From the NCBI GenBank assembly GCA_036526195.1, contig DATCYZ010000091.1:1-36337 (forward strand): DNA of 36,337 bases, given 5' to 3'. This DNA comes from DATCYZ01 sp036526195. Lineage in GTDB: Bacteria; Pseudomonadota; Gammaproteobacteria; Burkholderiales; SG8-39. A program made the translations under genes and the position numbers. Below are positions 1-7,821 of this stretch, piece by piece. Under the pieces are notes generated by a model. That model saw nothing but the letters and a program-made list of their open reading frames with translations, was not told the DNA's origin and searched no databases. Every line of letters starts with the position of its first letter. The stretch's first letter is position 1.

Positions 1-1706
1 CGCAGCGGCGTGGTGGCGTTCAGGGCGACCCGCTCGTCGTCGAAGTAGAAGCGCTGTCCGAGCGTGGCACGGAAGGACTCCTGCCCGTCCCGCCCGAGGA
101 CACGGGAGGTCACCGCCGCCGTCAGGTCGTTGGCGTCTCCAAACCGATCGCCGCCCGAAAAACGGTTCGCGGTGAAAATCTGCGCGTAATTGAATTCGGA
201 CAGACCGGTATCGAAGACCGGAATCCGGCTCTGGTCCTTGAAAGGCGCGCGGACGTAGAACAGGCGTGGCTCGAAGGTCTGGGTCAGAGACTGCCCGAAC
301 CATCGCACCGGCCGCTCGAACACCAGACCGCCATCAAGGCTCATCCATGGCACGCTGTAACTCGGGCTGTCGGTCTGCCCCGGCGCAGTGCGATCAAGCT
401 TGTAGCTGACGTGGCGCAGGCCGAAATTCGACCGCAGGAAACCGCCCGGCGTCAGCAGCGGCACGCCGACGGTCGGGTTGAACGCCACGCGCGAGCCTTC
501 GACGAGGCTGGCGTGCGAAAAGCGCACATACTCAGCCGGCAGGCCTACGTCTGCGAGACCAGCAATATCTTGCCGGGACACAGTGACATTCAGTTGCGGC
601 AGGGCGAAATATGGCCCGACGATAGGCGCCGTCGGATCCTGCAGTGTCTGAAAGCGCTGCAGCCGAATAGAACTGTTGACGCCGAAACCGGCAATCGGCG
701 CCGAGTGATGCAGGAACGCACTCTGCTGAAGGTTCCCCGTGGACACTTGGTTTACTTGGCTAGAAAGATCAACGAAATAACGATCGTCCGAAACCTTGTT
801 CAGATTGAGCTGGCCATACAAACGCGAAGAGAAATAGTGCGTATGCAGCAGCGAAAACCCGCTTCTCGAGCGCCCCGTCTGCTGGTCTTCCGGCATGATC
901 TCGAATTGCAGGTTGCCGAGGTACTTCGGATCAAGGTAACGGTACTGCGTCTTCAGCTGCAGGCCGCGCTTGCTCATGTACACCGGCGTGATCGTCGCGT
1001 CCTGCTCGGGCGCGATGTTCCAGTAGAACGGCGCACGCACTTCCGCCCCGCGCAGCGTGGTGTGCGAGTAAGACGGCGTCAGGAAGCCGCTCTTCCTCTG
1101 CTTCTCGAGCGGAAACGAGCCGAAGGGCAGCGCGAGGATGGTGGTGTCGAGCAGGCGCACCTTCGCGTCCTTCACGCGCCCCTCGTTCTTCTCGTAGTCG
1201 AGCTCGAGTTCGCCCATCTCGAGCATCCAGCCCGGGCGCCCTGGCGCGCAGGTGGTGAAGGTCGACTTCGTCAGCTTGAGCAGGTCCTTGCCGAGGAACT
1301 CGATGCGATCGGCGCTGCCGCGCGCCGGCTGGCCGCGCTGCAGGAGGTAGGTGGGCGACTCGAACACCCCGGTGTTGTTGGTGGTGTCGAAGCGCAGCCT
1401 CGGACCGAAAAAGCGGTCACCGCCGAGTTCCAGCCGCACGCCGCCGTCGGCGTCAATGCGGCCGAATTCCTGGTTGTAGAGCAGCCGCTCGCTGAACACC
1501 GTCGTCTCGTCGCGACGCAGTTCGACCGAGCCGCGCGCGCGCACTTCGACGTCCGAAATGCCCTCGATCGACTGCGCATCGATGGTGGTCGGCCCCTTCT
1601 GGACGCTGCTGTCCTGCGCCCACGCGCAGCCGGCCCACAGCAGGACTGCAAACAGTGCGGCGCCTGTGCCGGGCGCTGCGCGAACACGCGCGTTGTGGGG
1701 CTGCAT
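1..1706 (-). CDS. lptD: LPS-assembly protein LptD, N-terminal 568 residues (C-terminus beyond window)
   Basis: LptD is the outer-membrane beta-barrel that, with LptE, inserts lipopolysaccharide into the outer leaflet. Reading from the ATG at 1706-1704 gives a signal peptide (hydrophobic stretch about residues 15-30, cleavage expected after AWA before QD). An LptA-like jelly-roll domain follows (about 40-140), then the LptD family pattern around TTCAPG (C153) and many alternating amphipathic strands of the barrel (LDPKYLGNLQFE, RFSHASLVEG, QTFEPRLFYVRAP). The frame is open to the window edge, so roughly the last quarter of the barrel is missing. It is divergent from amgK with 93 bp between, an arrangement known near amgK-murU in pseudomonads. 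The only Cys near the N-terminus (C27) lies inside the predicted signal peptide, so the mature N-terminal Cys of E. coli LptD seems absent. Identification is firm. Confidence 0.95.
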   Translation of the reverse strand, partial: MQPHNARVRAAPGTGAALFAVLLWAGCAWAQDSSVQKGPTTIDAQSIEGISDVEVRARGSVELRRDETTVFSERLLYNQEFGRIDADGGVRLELGGDRFFGPRLRFDTTNNTGVFESPTYLLQRGQPARGSADRIEFLGKDLLKLTKSTFTTCAPGRPGWMLEMGELELDYEKNEGRVKDAKVRLLDTTILALPFGSFPLEKQRKSGFLTPSYSHTTLRGAEVRAPFYWNIAPEQDATITPVYMSKRGLQLKTQYRYLDPKYLGNLQFEIMPEDQQTGRSRSGFSLLHTHYFSSRLYGQLNLNKVSDDRYFVDLSSQVNQVSTGNLQQSAFLHHSAPIAGFGVNSSIRLQRFQTLQDPTAPIVGPYFALPQLNVTVSRQDIAGLADVGLPAEYVRFSHASLVEGSRVAFNPTVGVPLLTPGGFLRSNFGLRHVSYKLDRTAPGQTDSPSYSVPWMSLDGGLVFERPVRWFGQSLTQTFEPRLFYVRAPFKDQSRIPVFDTGLSEFNYAQIFTANRFSGGDRFGDANDLTAAVTSRVLGRDGQESFRATLGQRFYFDDERVALNATTPL

Positions 1707-1799
1707 GGGCGGAGTCGGGAAATGGTCCGGGTGCTAGAATCGAATGATACAGGCAGCCTGCGCGGAGCGTCTTCTTCGCGCGGATTTCCGCACCTTCCG
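1707..1799. promoter_or_regulatory. Divergent lptD/amgK promoter region
   Basis: This 93-bp gap separates two divergent start codons and must hold both promoters or parts of them. A TAGAAT hexamer at 1735-1740 (plus strand) is a plausible -10 for amgK, about 60 bp before its ATG. TATCAT on the minus strand at 1749-1744 is a plausible -10 for lptD. Neither has a convincing -35, and the two elements nearly abut, so the promoters would interfere. This is inference from short motifs only. Confidence 0.35.
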
Positions 1800-2798
1800 A
1801 TGCAAGACACCGTCGATTCCAGGCGCCTGGCGCTAGAACACTGGCTGGCGGGCCCGTTGCGCCTGTCCGGCACCACGCTCACGCCCGCCTCGGCCGACGC
1901 CAGCTTCAGGCGCTACTTCCGTGTGCACCTTGCGGACGGCAGCACGCGCATCGCCATGGATGCGCCGCCCGCGCAGGAAAACTGCGGCCCGTTCGTGCAG
2001 GTGGCGGGCCTGTTGCGCGCGGCCGGCGTGCATGCGCCGCAGGTCCTTGAGAAGGACCTCGACCAGGGCTTCCTGCTGCTCACCGACCTCGGCAACACGA
2101 CCTTCCTCGCGGCCCTGAACGAATCGAACGCCGATGCGCTGTTCGCCGACGCGGTCGGCGCGCTCCTGAAATGGCAGCGGGCCTCGCGCCCTGGCGTGCT
2201 GCCCGCCTTTGACAAGGCCCTGCTGCGGCGCGAACTCGACCTTTTCCCGGAGTGGTACCTCGGTCGCCACCTGGGCTGCGTGCCGGACGCTGCGGAACGT
2301 ACCGTCCTCGAGGCCCTGTTCACGAAACTCATCGACAGCGCGTTGGCGCAGCCGGTCGTGTTCGTGCACCGGGACTACATGCCGCGAAACCTCATGGTCT
2401 GCGAGCCCAACCCCGGGGTGCTCGATTTCCAGGATGCGGTCCTCGGGCCGATCAGCTACGACGTGATCTCGCTCATGCGCGACGCCTTCCTCAGCTGGGA
2501 GGAATCCCGCGTGCTCGATGTCTGCGTGCGCTACTGGGAGCGGGCGCGCGCCGCGGGGTTGCCGGTCGACGCGGATTTCGCAGAGTTCTTCCGCGCCGCC
2601 GAGTGGATGGGCATGCAACGCCACCTGAAGGTGCTCGGCATCTTTGCGCGTCTTGCCTACCGCGACGGCAAGCCCGCGTACCTCGCGGACACGCCACGCT
2701 TCCTCGGCTATGTTAGGGCCGTGGCAAAACGCTACGCGGCGCTCGCCCCGGTCCTGCGCATCCTGGAGCGCGCAGGCGCCGATGGCGCGCCCGCCTGA
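1800..2798 (+). CDS. amgK: N-acetylmuramate/N-acetylglucosamine anomeric kinase AmgK
   Basis: The 332-residue protein has the aminoglycoside-phosphotransferase fold. HRDYMPRNLM (catalytic D192) and LDFQDA (metal-binding D209) are the catalytic loop and DFG-equivalent. It phosphorylates MurNAc and GlcNAc at the anomeric carbon in the cytoplasm, feeding MurU in the peptidoglycan-recycling shortcut that bypasses de novo UDP-MurNAc synthesis. The specific assignment rests on the immediate downstream murU (4 bp gap) and the divergent lptD, the known context of this family. The frame is open far upstream, but the ATG at 1800 is the only start that avoids overlapping lptD and gives the normal length. 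No strong Shine-Dalgarno is visible. Other small-molecule kinases share the fold, but the pairing makes AmgK most likely. Confidence 0.9.
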   Translation: MQDTVDSRRLALEHWLAGPLRLSGTTLTPASADASFRRYFRVHLADGSTRIAMDAPPAQENCGPFVQVAGLLRAAGVHAPQVLEKDLDQGFLLLTDLGNTTFLAALNESNADALFADAVGALLKWQRASRPGVLPAFDKALLRRELDLFPEWYLGRHLGCVPDAAERTVLEALFTKLIDSALAQPVVFVHRDYMPRNLMVCEPNPGVLDFQDAVLGPISYDVISLMRDAFLSWEESRVLDVCVRYWERARAAGLPVDADFAEFFRAAEWMGMQRHLKVLGIFARLAYRDGKPAYLADTPRFLGYVRAVAKRYAALAPVLRILERAGADGAPA

Positions 2799-2802
2799 AT
2801 CG

Positions 2803-3480
2803 ATGAAGGCCATGATCCTCGCCGCGGGTCGCGGCGAGCGCCTGCGGCCCCTGACCGACCGGGTGCCGAAGCCCCTGGTCGAGGCCGGCGGCAAGCCGCT
2901 GCTCGGCTGGCATCTCGAGCGTCTTGCGCGCGCCGGGGTTCGATCCTGCGTCATCAACCTCTCGCACCTTGGCGGGCAGATCCGCGAGTACTGCAATCGG
3001 CACGGCGCGGGACTCGATATCGCCTTCTCCGAAGAAGTGGAGGCGCTCGAGACCGCCGGCGGCCTCGCCGCGGCGCGCGAACTGCTCGGGCCTGCGCCCT
3101 TCCTGCTCCTGAATGGCGACGTGTACTGCGAGATCGAGCTTGCGCCCCTGACGCGGCTGGATCTCGCGAACGACCTGGCGCACCTGGTCCTGGTACCGAA
3201 TCCGCCGCACCGACCCGATGGCGATTTCATGCTTCGCGGCGACCGGATCGGTGCGACAGACGGCGCGCGTCACACCTATGCCGGCATCGCCGTCATCGAT
3301 CCGATGCTGGTCGTGGATATCCGGTCCGGGGAGAAAGCGCCGCTCGCGCCGCAACTGCACGCCGCTGCGCGGCAGGGCCGCCTCGGCGGGCGCCTGTACG
3401 CAGGCCCCTGGCACGATGTCGGCACCCTGGAACGCCTTGCCGCGCTGAACGCCCACCTGAGGACCGCCCATGGCGCATGA
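2803..3480 (+). CDS. murU: N-acetylmuramate alpha-1-phosphate uridylyltransferase MurU
   Basis: This 225-residue nucleotidyltransferase converts MurNAc-1-phosphate and UTP to UDP-MurNAc, the second step after AmgK. The N-terminal signature LAAGRGERLRPLT...PKPL (residues 6-25) is the NTP-binding loop of the sugar nucleotidyltransferases. LNGDVY (D106) is the metal-binding aspartate. The ATG at 2803 lies 4 bp after the amgK stop, so the two are translationally coupled. The short length without a C-terminal beta-helix or hexapeptide domain fits MurU rather than GlmU or RfbA-type enzymes. Organisms with this pair typically show intrinsic tolerance to fosfomycin because MurA is bypassed; that is family knowledge, not shown here. 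Confidence 0.92.
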   Translation: MKAMILAAGRGERLRPLTDRVPKPLVEAGGKPLLGWHLERLARAGVRSCVINLSHLGGQIREYCNRHGAGLDIAFSEEVEALETAGGLAAARELLGPAPFLLLNGDVYCEIELAPLTRLDLANDLAHLVLVPNPPHRPDGDFMLRGDRIGATDGARHTYAGIAVIDPMLVVDIRSGEKAPLAPQLHAAARQGRLGGRLYAGPWHDVGTLERLAALNAHLRTAHGA

Positions 3481-3910
3481 CCCCGGCGCCATCGACGCCG
3501 CGCTCGCGCCGGATGGCGTGGAAACGGCCGCGCTGCGCGGTCTCTGGCTGGCGCTTGCCGGGCCCCTGGTCTGGGGCGGTCTTGAGTCGCCGCGGCTCGG
3601 CGCGCTGCCGAAACTGCGGCGCCGCGTCCTCGAACTCGGCGAACGGCTAGCCTCGCTCGCCCAGCCGCCCGCCTGGCTGCCGAGTCCGCGCGCGCGGCTC
3701 AAGTCGGCGCTCGCCACCGCGCTCGCGGCGCGCGAGGCGCTGGCACAATGCGAGCAAGCCCGCGCCGACCTCGGCCCGGGCGGGGAACGCGCGGCGTTCG
3801 ACGCCGCTTGGCAGGCCCTGTCCGCGCAGGCCGAACGCGCCCTCGACGCGCGCTGCGCCCGATGGGCCACAATGCTGGAAACACTGGAGTCCGATGAACA
3901 CGATGACTGA
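3470..3910 (+). CDS. Uncharacterised alpha-helical protein between murU and pepP
   Basis: I do not recognise this 146-residue protein. It starts at an ATG 11 bp inside the end of murU and runs 17 bp past the start of pepP. Overlap on both sides argues that it is translated and coupled to its neighbours. It is Ala/Leu/Arg-rich and predicted largely helical, with no signal peptide and no clear membrane segment. A conspicuous segment is LAGPLVWGGLESPRLGALP (about 28-46). The C-terminal half alternates heptad-like Leu/Ala residues and could form a coiled coil. The acidic tail is SDEHDD. No catalytic motif is visible. Position suggests a link to cell-wall recycling or simply operon membership. Confidence 0.7.
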   Translation: MAHDPGAIDAALAPDGVETAALRGLWLALAGPLVWGGLESPRLGALPKLRRRVLELGERLASLAQPPAWLPSPRARLKSALATALAAREALAQCEQARADLGPGGERAAFDAAWQALSAQAERALDARCARWATMLETLESDEHDD

Positions 3911-5243
3911 GCTTCCGGGCACCGCCCCGCTCGCCGATGCGGCGCGTGCCGTGCACGCCGCGCGGCGCGCACGCCTAGCGCTGGCAATCGGCGACGGCGT
4001 GGCGCTGATTCCCACCGCGCCTGAGCGCGTGCGCAACCGCGATTCGCACTTCCCGTATCGCTACGACAGCTATTTCTACTACCTCACGGGCTTCGCCGAA
4101 CCCGAGGCCACGCTCGTGGTCACGGGCGGCGCAACGCCGCAGGCCTGGCTGTTCTGCCGCGACCGGCACCCGGAACGCGAGATCTGGGACGGCGTGCGCT
4201 GGGGACCCGCGCGGGCGCGCGCCGAGTTCGGAGTCGACGCCGCATTTCCCTGCGAAGCGCTGGACGCGCAGATGGAGGCCCTGCTCGAGAACCGCGGCGC
4301 GCTCTGGTACCCGGTCGGCGCGAACCCGGCCTGGGACACGCGCGCCATGGGCTGGCTGAACGCAGTGCGCGCCAAGGCGCGCACCGGCGTCGCCGCGCCG
4401 GCGCAGCTGCAGGATGTCTGCGCGGTGCTCGACGAGATGCGGCTGGTGAAGGACGCCCACGAAACCGCCCTGATGCGGCGCGCCGGCGCGATCTCCGCCG
4501 AGGCGCACCGTCGCGCGATGCGTGCGACGCGCCCGGGGCGCTTCGAGTACGAGATCGAGGCGGAACTGCTGTACGAATTCCGGCGTCAGGGCGCGCAGTT
4601 CCCGGCCTACTGGCCGATCGTGGCAGGCGGGACGAACGCCTGCATCCTGCATTACCGCGACAACGACGCGCGCCTGCGCGAGAACACCCTGCTGCTGATC
4701 GATGCCGGGTGTGAACTGAACGGGTATGCGGCGGACATCACGCGCACCTTTCCGGTCAGCGGCACGTTCACCGGCGCGCAGCGCGAGGCCTACGAGATCG
4801 TGCTCGCGGCGCAGGCGGCAGCGATCGCCGCGGTCCGCCCCGGCGCGCTGTGGAACGACCCGCACGAGGCCGCGGTGAAGGTGCTCGCGCAGGGCATGCT
4901 CGACCTCGGGCTGCTCGCCGGCACGCTCGATGCCGTGCTCGAGCAGGAAAGCTACAAGCGCTTCTACATGCATCGCACCGGGCACTGGCTTGGGCTGGAC
5001 GTGCATGACGCAGGCGACTACAAGGTCGCGGGCGCGTGGCGCGCGCTCGCCCCCGGCATGACGTTGACCGTGGAGCCGGGCCTTTACGTGCGCGCTGCGG
5101 CCGACGTGCCCGAGGCGTTGCACGACCTCGGCATTCGCATCGAGGACGACGTCCAGGTCACGGCCGCGGGCTGCGAGGTCCTCACCGCAGAGGCCCCGAA
5201 GTCGGTGGCGGACATCGAAGCGCTGATGCGCGATGCCAACTGA
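3894..5243 (+). CDS. pepP: Xaa-Pro aminopeptidase (aminopeptidase P)
   Basis: A cytoplasmic dimanganese peptidase (M24B family) that removes N-terminal residues preceding proline. The 449 residues comprise the aminopeptidase-P N-terminal domain (about 15-150, with FPYRYDSYFYYLTG) and the pita-bread catalytic domain. The five metal ligands are visible: D270 (LLIDAG), D281 (AADITRTF), H364 (RTGHWLG), E394 (TVEPGLY) and E417 (GIRIEDD). Length matches E. coli PepP (about 440). It overlaps the upstream unknown gene by 17 bp and ubiH by 11 bp. The pepP-ubiH order is the classical enterobacterial one. A second in-frame ATG three codons later could also serve as start. Confidence 0.95.
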   Translation: MNTMTELPGTAPLADAARAVHAARRARLALAIGDGVALIPTAPERVRNRDSHFPYRYDSYFYYLTGFAEPEATLVVTGGATPQAWLFCRDRHPEREIWDGVRWGPARARAEFGVDAAFPCEALDAQMEALLENRGALWYPVGANPAWDTRAMGWLNAVRAKARTGVAAPAQLQDVCAVLDEMRLVKDAHETALMRRAGAISAEAHRRAMRATRPGRFEYEIEAELLYEFRRQGAQFPAYWPIVAGGTNACILHYRDNDARLRENTLLLIDAGCELNGYAADITRTFPVSGTFTGAQREAYEIVLAAQAAAIAAVRPGALWNDPHEAAVKVLAQGMLDLGLLAGTLDAVLEQESYKRFYMHRTGHWLGLDVHDAGDYKVAGAWRALAPGMTLTVEPGLYVRAAADVPEALHDLGIRIEDDVQVTAAGCEVLTAEAPKSVADIEALMRDAN

Positions 5244-6405
5244 GGCCGCGTCGGGGACCATCGAAGACACGGATATCGTGGTGGCCGGCGGCGGCCCGGT
5301 GGGCTGCACGCTGGCGCTGGCATTGCAGGACGCGGGGCGTCGCGTCACCCTGATCGAACGACGCCCGCGGGGGACGCCGCCCGCGGCGGGCTTCCGTCCG
5401 ATTGCGCTCTCGCACGCAAGTCGCCTGATCCTCGAGCGCGTCGGTGTCTGGCCGCTGCTCTCGCCGGCACCGATCGAAACCATCCGCGTCACCCAGGCCG
5501 GCGCGCCGGGGCGCGTGGTGCTCGACGCGGCGGATGCAGGGGTTCCCGCCCTCGGCTACGTCCTCGCCTACGCCGACCTCGACGCCGCACTTGGCACGCG
5601 CGTCGCGCAGGCCGGCGTCGACCTGCGCGCAGGCGCCGAGATCGTCTCGACACATACCGACCCCGCCGGCGCAAGCCTGCAGGTCCTGCAGGACGGCGCC
5701 ACACGAGGGTGCGTGACACGCTGCGTCGTGCACGCTGAAGGCAGTCCTGCGCCGGAGCACGCACCCCGCCCCGCGCACGCGGCGCTCACCGCGCGCGTGA
5801 CGCTGCGCGGCGCCGGCCCGCAGACTGCGTACGAACGGTTCTCGGCGCAGGGACCGCTTGCCCTGCTGCCGCTCGCCGGCGATCACGCGCTCGTCTGGAG
5901 CGCGTCACCGGAAGCGGCGCAGGACCTGGCCGCGCTTTCCGATGCCGATTTCCTCGAGGCGCTCGCGCGCGCCTTCGGTCCGGGCGTCGGCGTCCCGGCG
6001 CAGGTCGGCGCGCGCTCGGTGCACCCGGTCGTGCAACAGGTGCGCGCGGCCCGCGTCGAACCGCGCTGCGTCTACATCGGCAACGCCGCCCAGACCCTGC
6101 ACCCGGTCGCGGGACAGGGGCTCAATCTCGGCCTGCGCGATGCCTGGGACCTGGCCGGGCTGTGGCGCACATTGGATGACGCGGACCCCGGCGCGCACGA
6201 GGTGCTTGCTCGCTTTTCCGCCCGGCGCCGGCTCGACGCCTCGGCAACCATCGCCCTCACCAACGCCCTGGTGACCGGCTTCGCGATCGACCTGCCGGGC
6301 GCGGCCTGGCTGCGCGGCGCCGCGATGGCCGCGCTCGACGTGCTGCCGCCCGCGCGGCGCTTCTTCGCGCGACGCATGATTTTCGGATCTTCAGCGATTC
6401 CTTGA
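5233..6405 (+). CDS. ubiH: 2-octaprenyl-6-methoxyphenol hydroxylase (UbiH-type FAD monooxygenase)
   Basis: A flavoprotein hydroxylase of the ubiquinone pathway acting on the polyprenylated ring, in the Ubi complex at the inner-membrane face. The N-terminal Rossmann motif GGGPVG (19-24), ending in E42, binds the FAD ADP moiety. Near residues 278-302 the motif GNAAQTLHPVAGQGLNLGLR matches the UbiH subgroup, where GNAAQ replaces the GDAAH of other family members. The 390-residue length is normal. The start ATG lies inside the pepP end (11-bp overlap), and the pepP-ubiH pair supports UbiH over UbiF or UbiI. A relative of different ring-position specificity cannot be excluded, since beta- and gammaproteobacteria mix these paralogues. 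Confidence 0.88.
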   Translation: MPTEAASGTIEDTDIVVAGGGPVGCTLALALQDAGRRVTLIERRPRGTPPAAGFRPIALSHASRLILERVGVWPLLSPAPIETIRVTQAGAPGRVVLDAADAGVPALGYVLAYADLDAALGTRVAQAGVDLRAGAEIVSTHTDPAGASLQVLQDGATRGCVTRCVVHAEGSPAPEHAPRPAHAALTARVTLRGAGPQTAYERFSAQGPLALLPLAGDHALVWSASPEAAQDLAALSDADFLEALARAFGPGVGVPAQVGARSVHPVVQQVRAARVEPRCVYIGNAAQTLHPVAGQGLNLGLRDAWDLAGLWRTLDDADPGAHEVLARFSARRRLDASATIALTNALVTGFAIDLPGAAWLRGAAMAALDVLPPARRFFARRMIFGSSAIP

Positions 6406-6462
6406 GCATTCCCGCGTAAGCCCGCGTCGCGAGTGACGCCGCGATTCGGGCGATCGAACGCA

Positions 6463-6490
6463 TGGCAAGCTTTTCCAAACGGGATAGAAT
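6463..6490 (+). promoter_or_regulatory. Candidate promoter of the dusB-fis operon
   Basis: In the 120-bp gap after ubiH, TGGCAA (6463-6468) and TAGAAT (6485-6490) are spaced 16 bp apart and lie about 35 bp before the dusB ATG. The -10 is good and the -35 weak. A GC discriminator (CGGTCGCC) follows the -10, as expected for stringently controlled promoters such as that of fis. The call is motif reading only. Confidence 0.4.
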
Positions 6491-6525
6491 CGGTCGCCTC
6501 TCGTCTCGCCCAACCCCGCGCCCGC

Positions 6526-7560
6526 ATGAAAATCGGCACACACGTGCTGCGCAACGCTCTTTTCGCCGCGCCGATGGCGGGCATCTCCGATCGCGCGTTC
6601 CGCGTGCTTGCGCGCCGCTTTGGCGCCGGGCTTGCAGTGTCCGAGATGGTGTCGTCGCGGCCCGAGCTGCGCGGCTCGCGCAAGTCGCGGCTGCGCCTGG
6701 CGCACGATGGCGAACCCGGCCCGATCTCGGTGCAAATCGCGGGCGCCGATCCGGCGCTGCTGGCGGACGCCGCGCGCCACAACGTCGGGCTCGGCGCGCA
6801 GATCATCGACATCAACATGGGCTGCCCGGCGAAGAAGGTCTGCAATACCGCGGCCGGTTCCGCGTTGCTGGAGAACGAACCGCTGGTCGCGCGCATCCTC
6901 GAGGCCGTGGTCGCGGCCGTCGAGGTGCCCGTGACGCTCAAGATCCGCACCGGCCCGGATCCATCGCGCCGCAACGCGGTGCGCATCGCGCGCATGGCCG
7001 AGGACGCAGGCGTGCAGTTGCTCACCATTCACGGCCGCAGCCGCGCCTGCGCGTTCGGCGGCCATGCCGAATACGGAACCATCGCCGAGGTCAAGACGCG
7101 CTTGCGCATCCCGGTCATTGCCAACGGCGACATCCGCACGCCGGAGGACGCGCGCCGGGTGCTCGCGCTGACCGGCGCGGACGGCATCATGGTCGGCCGC
7201 GCCGCACAGGGACGCCCCTGGATCTTTCGCGAGATCGAGGCCTTCCTCGCCGAGGATCGCCGCGTGCCGCCGCCGACGCGCGGCGAGATCCGCGACGTGC
7301 TCCTCGAGCACCTCGACGGCCTGTACGGCCTGTACGGTGAAGAGCACGGCGCGCGCATCGCGCGCAAGCACATCGGCTGGACGGTGAACGCGCTCCCCGG
7401 GGGCGAGGTGCTGCGCGCCACGGCGAACGCCCTGTTCGACGCCCGCGCGCAACGCGCCGCAGTGGTCGACTGGTTCGCGCAGGACCTGCCGGCACGCGCC
7501 GCAAACGACGGCTGTTCCGCCAGGCCCGTGGCCCAGGCTGCGGAACGTCGCGCCGCATGA
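6526..7560 (+). CDS. dusB: tRNA-dihydrouridine synthase B
   Basis: An FMN- and NADPH-dependent enzyme that reduces uridines in the tRNA D-loop. The protein from the ATG at 6526 has 344 residues, close to the E. coli 321 plus a short C-terminal extension. The TIM-barrel FMN motif APMAGISDRAF (15-25), the catalytic loop NMGCPAKKVC with C100, and the phosphate-binding GRAAQGRPW are all present. The reading frame is open upstream, but this ATG gives the family N-terminus MKIG directly before the first barrel strand. It overlaps fis by 4 bp (ATGA), the conserved dusB-fis arrangement. The C-terminal 25 residues are low-complexity and not part of the core. Confidence 0.95.
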   Translation: MKIGTHVLRNALFAAPMAGISDRAFRVLARRFGAGLAVSEMVSSRPELRGSRKSRLRLAHDGEPGPISVQIAGADPALLADAARHNVGLGAQIIDINMGCPAKKVCNTAAGSALLENEPLVARILEAVVAAVEVPVTLKIRTGPDPSRRNAVRIARMAEDAGVQLLTIHGRSRACAFGGHAEYGTIAEVKTRLRIPVIANGDIRTPEDARRVLALTGADGIMVGRAAQGRPWIFREIEAFLAEDRRVPPPTRGEIRDVLLEHLDGLYGLYGEEHGARIARKHIGWTVNALPGGEVLRATANALFDARAQRAAVVDWFAQDLPARAANDGCSARPVAQAAERRAA

Positions 7561-7796
7561 GCCGCAACAGCGACCTCGCCGACGCGGTGCGCCGCTCGCT
7601 CGAGCGCTACTTCCGCGACATGGACGGCGAGCGGCCCACCGCGATCTACGACATGGTGTTGCGCAACGTCGAGAAGCCGATGATCGAGATCGTGCTGCGC
7701 CAGGCCGAGGGCAACCAGACCACCGCCGCGGACATGCTCGGCATCAACCGCAACACCCTGCGCAAGAAGATGCAGCTCCTGCGCATCAAGGGCTGA
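7557..7796 (+). CDS. fis: Fis family nucleoid-associated DNA-binding protein
   Basis: The 79-residue protein is the short beta/gamma form of Fis. The C-terminal helix-turn-helix (about 57-76, TTAADMLGINRNTLRKKM) is diagnostic and resembles the C-terminal domain of NtrC activators. It bends DNA and regulates rRNA operons and site-specific recombination. Its start codon overlaps the dusB stop (ATGA). The N-terminal beta-hairpin that contacts invertases in E. coli Fis is shorter here, as in other betaproteobacterial homologues. Expression probably depends on the dusB promoter. Confidence 0.95.
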   Translation: MSRNSDLADAVRRSLERYFRDMDGERPTAIYDMVLRNVEKPMIEIVLRQAEGNQTTAADMLGINRNTLRKKMQLLRIKG

Positions 7797-7821
7797 CCCC
7801 CTCCGGCGCAGCCCAGACGCG

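Noticed and set aside
411..1799. Long plus-strand open frame upstream of amgK
   Set aside because: It is antisense to lptD, which is supported by a signal peptide and family motifs on the minus strand. The amgK start at 1800 is sufficient.
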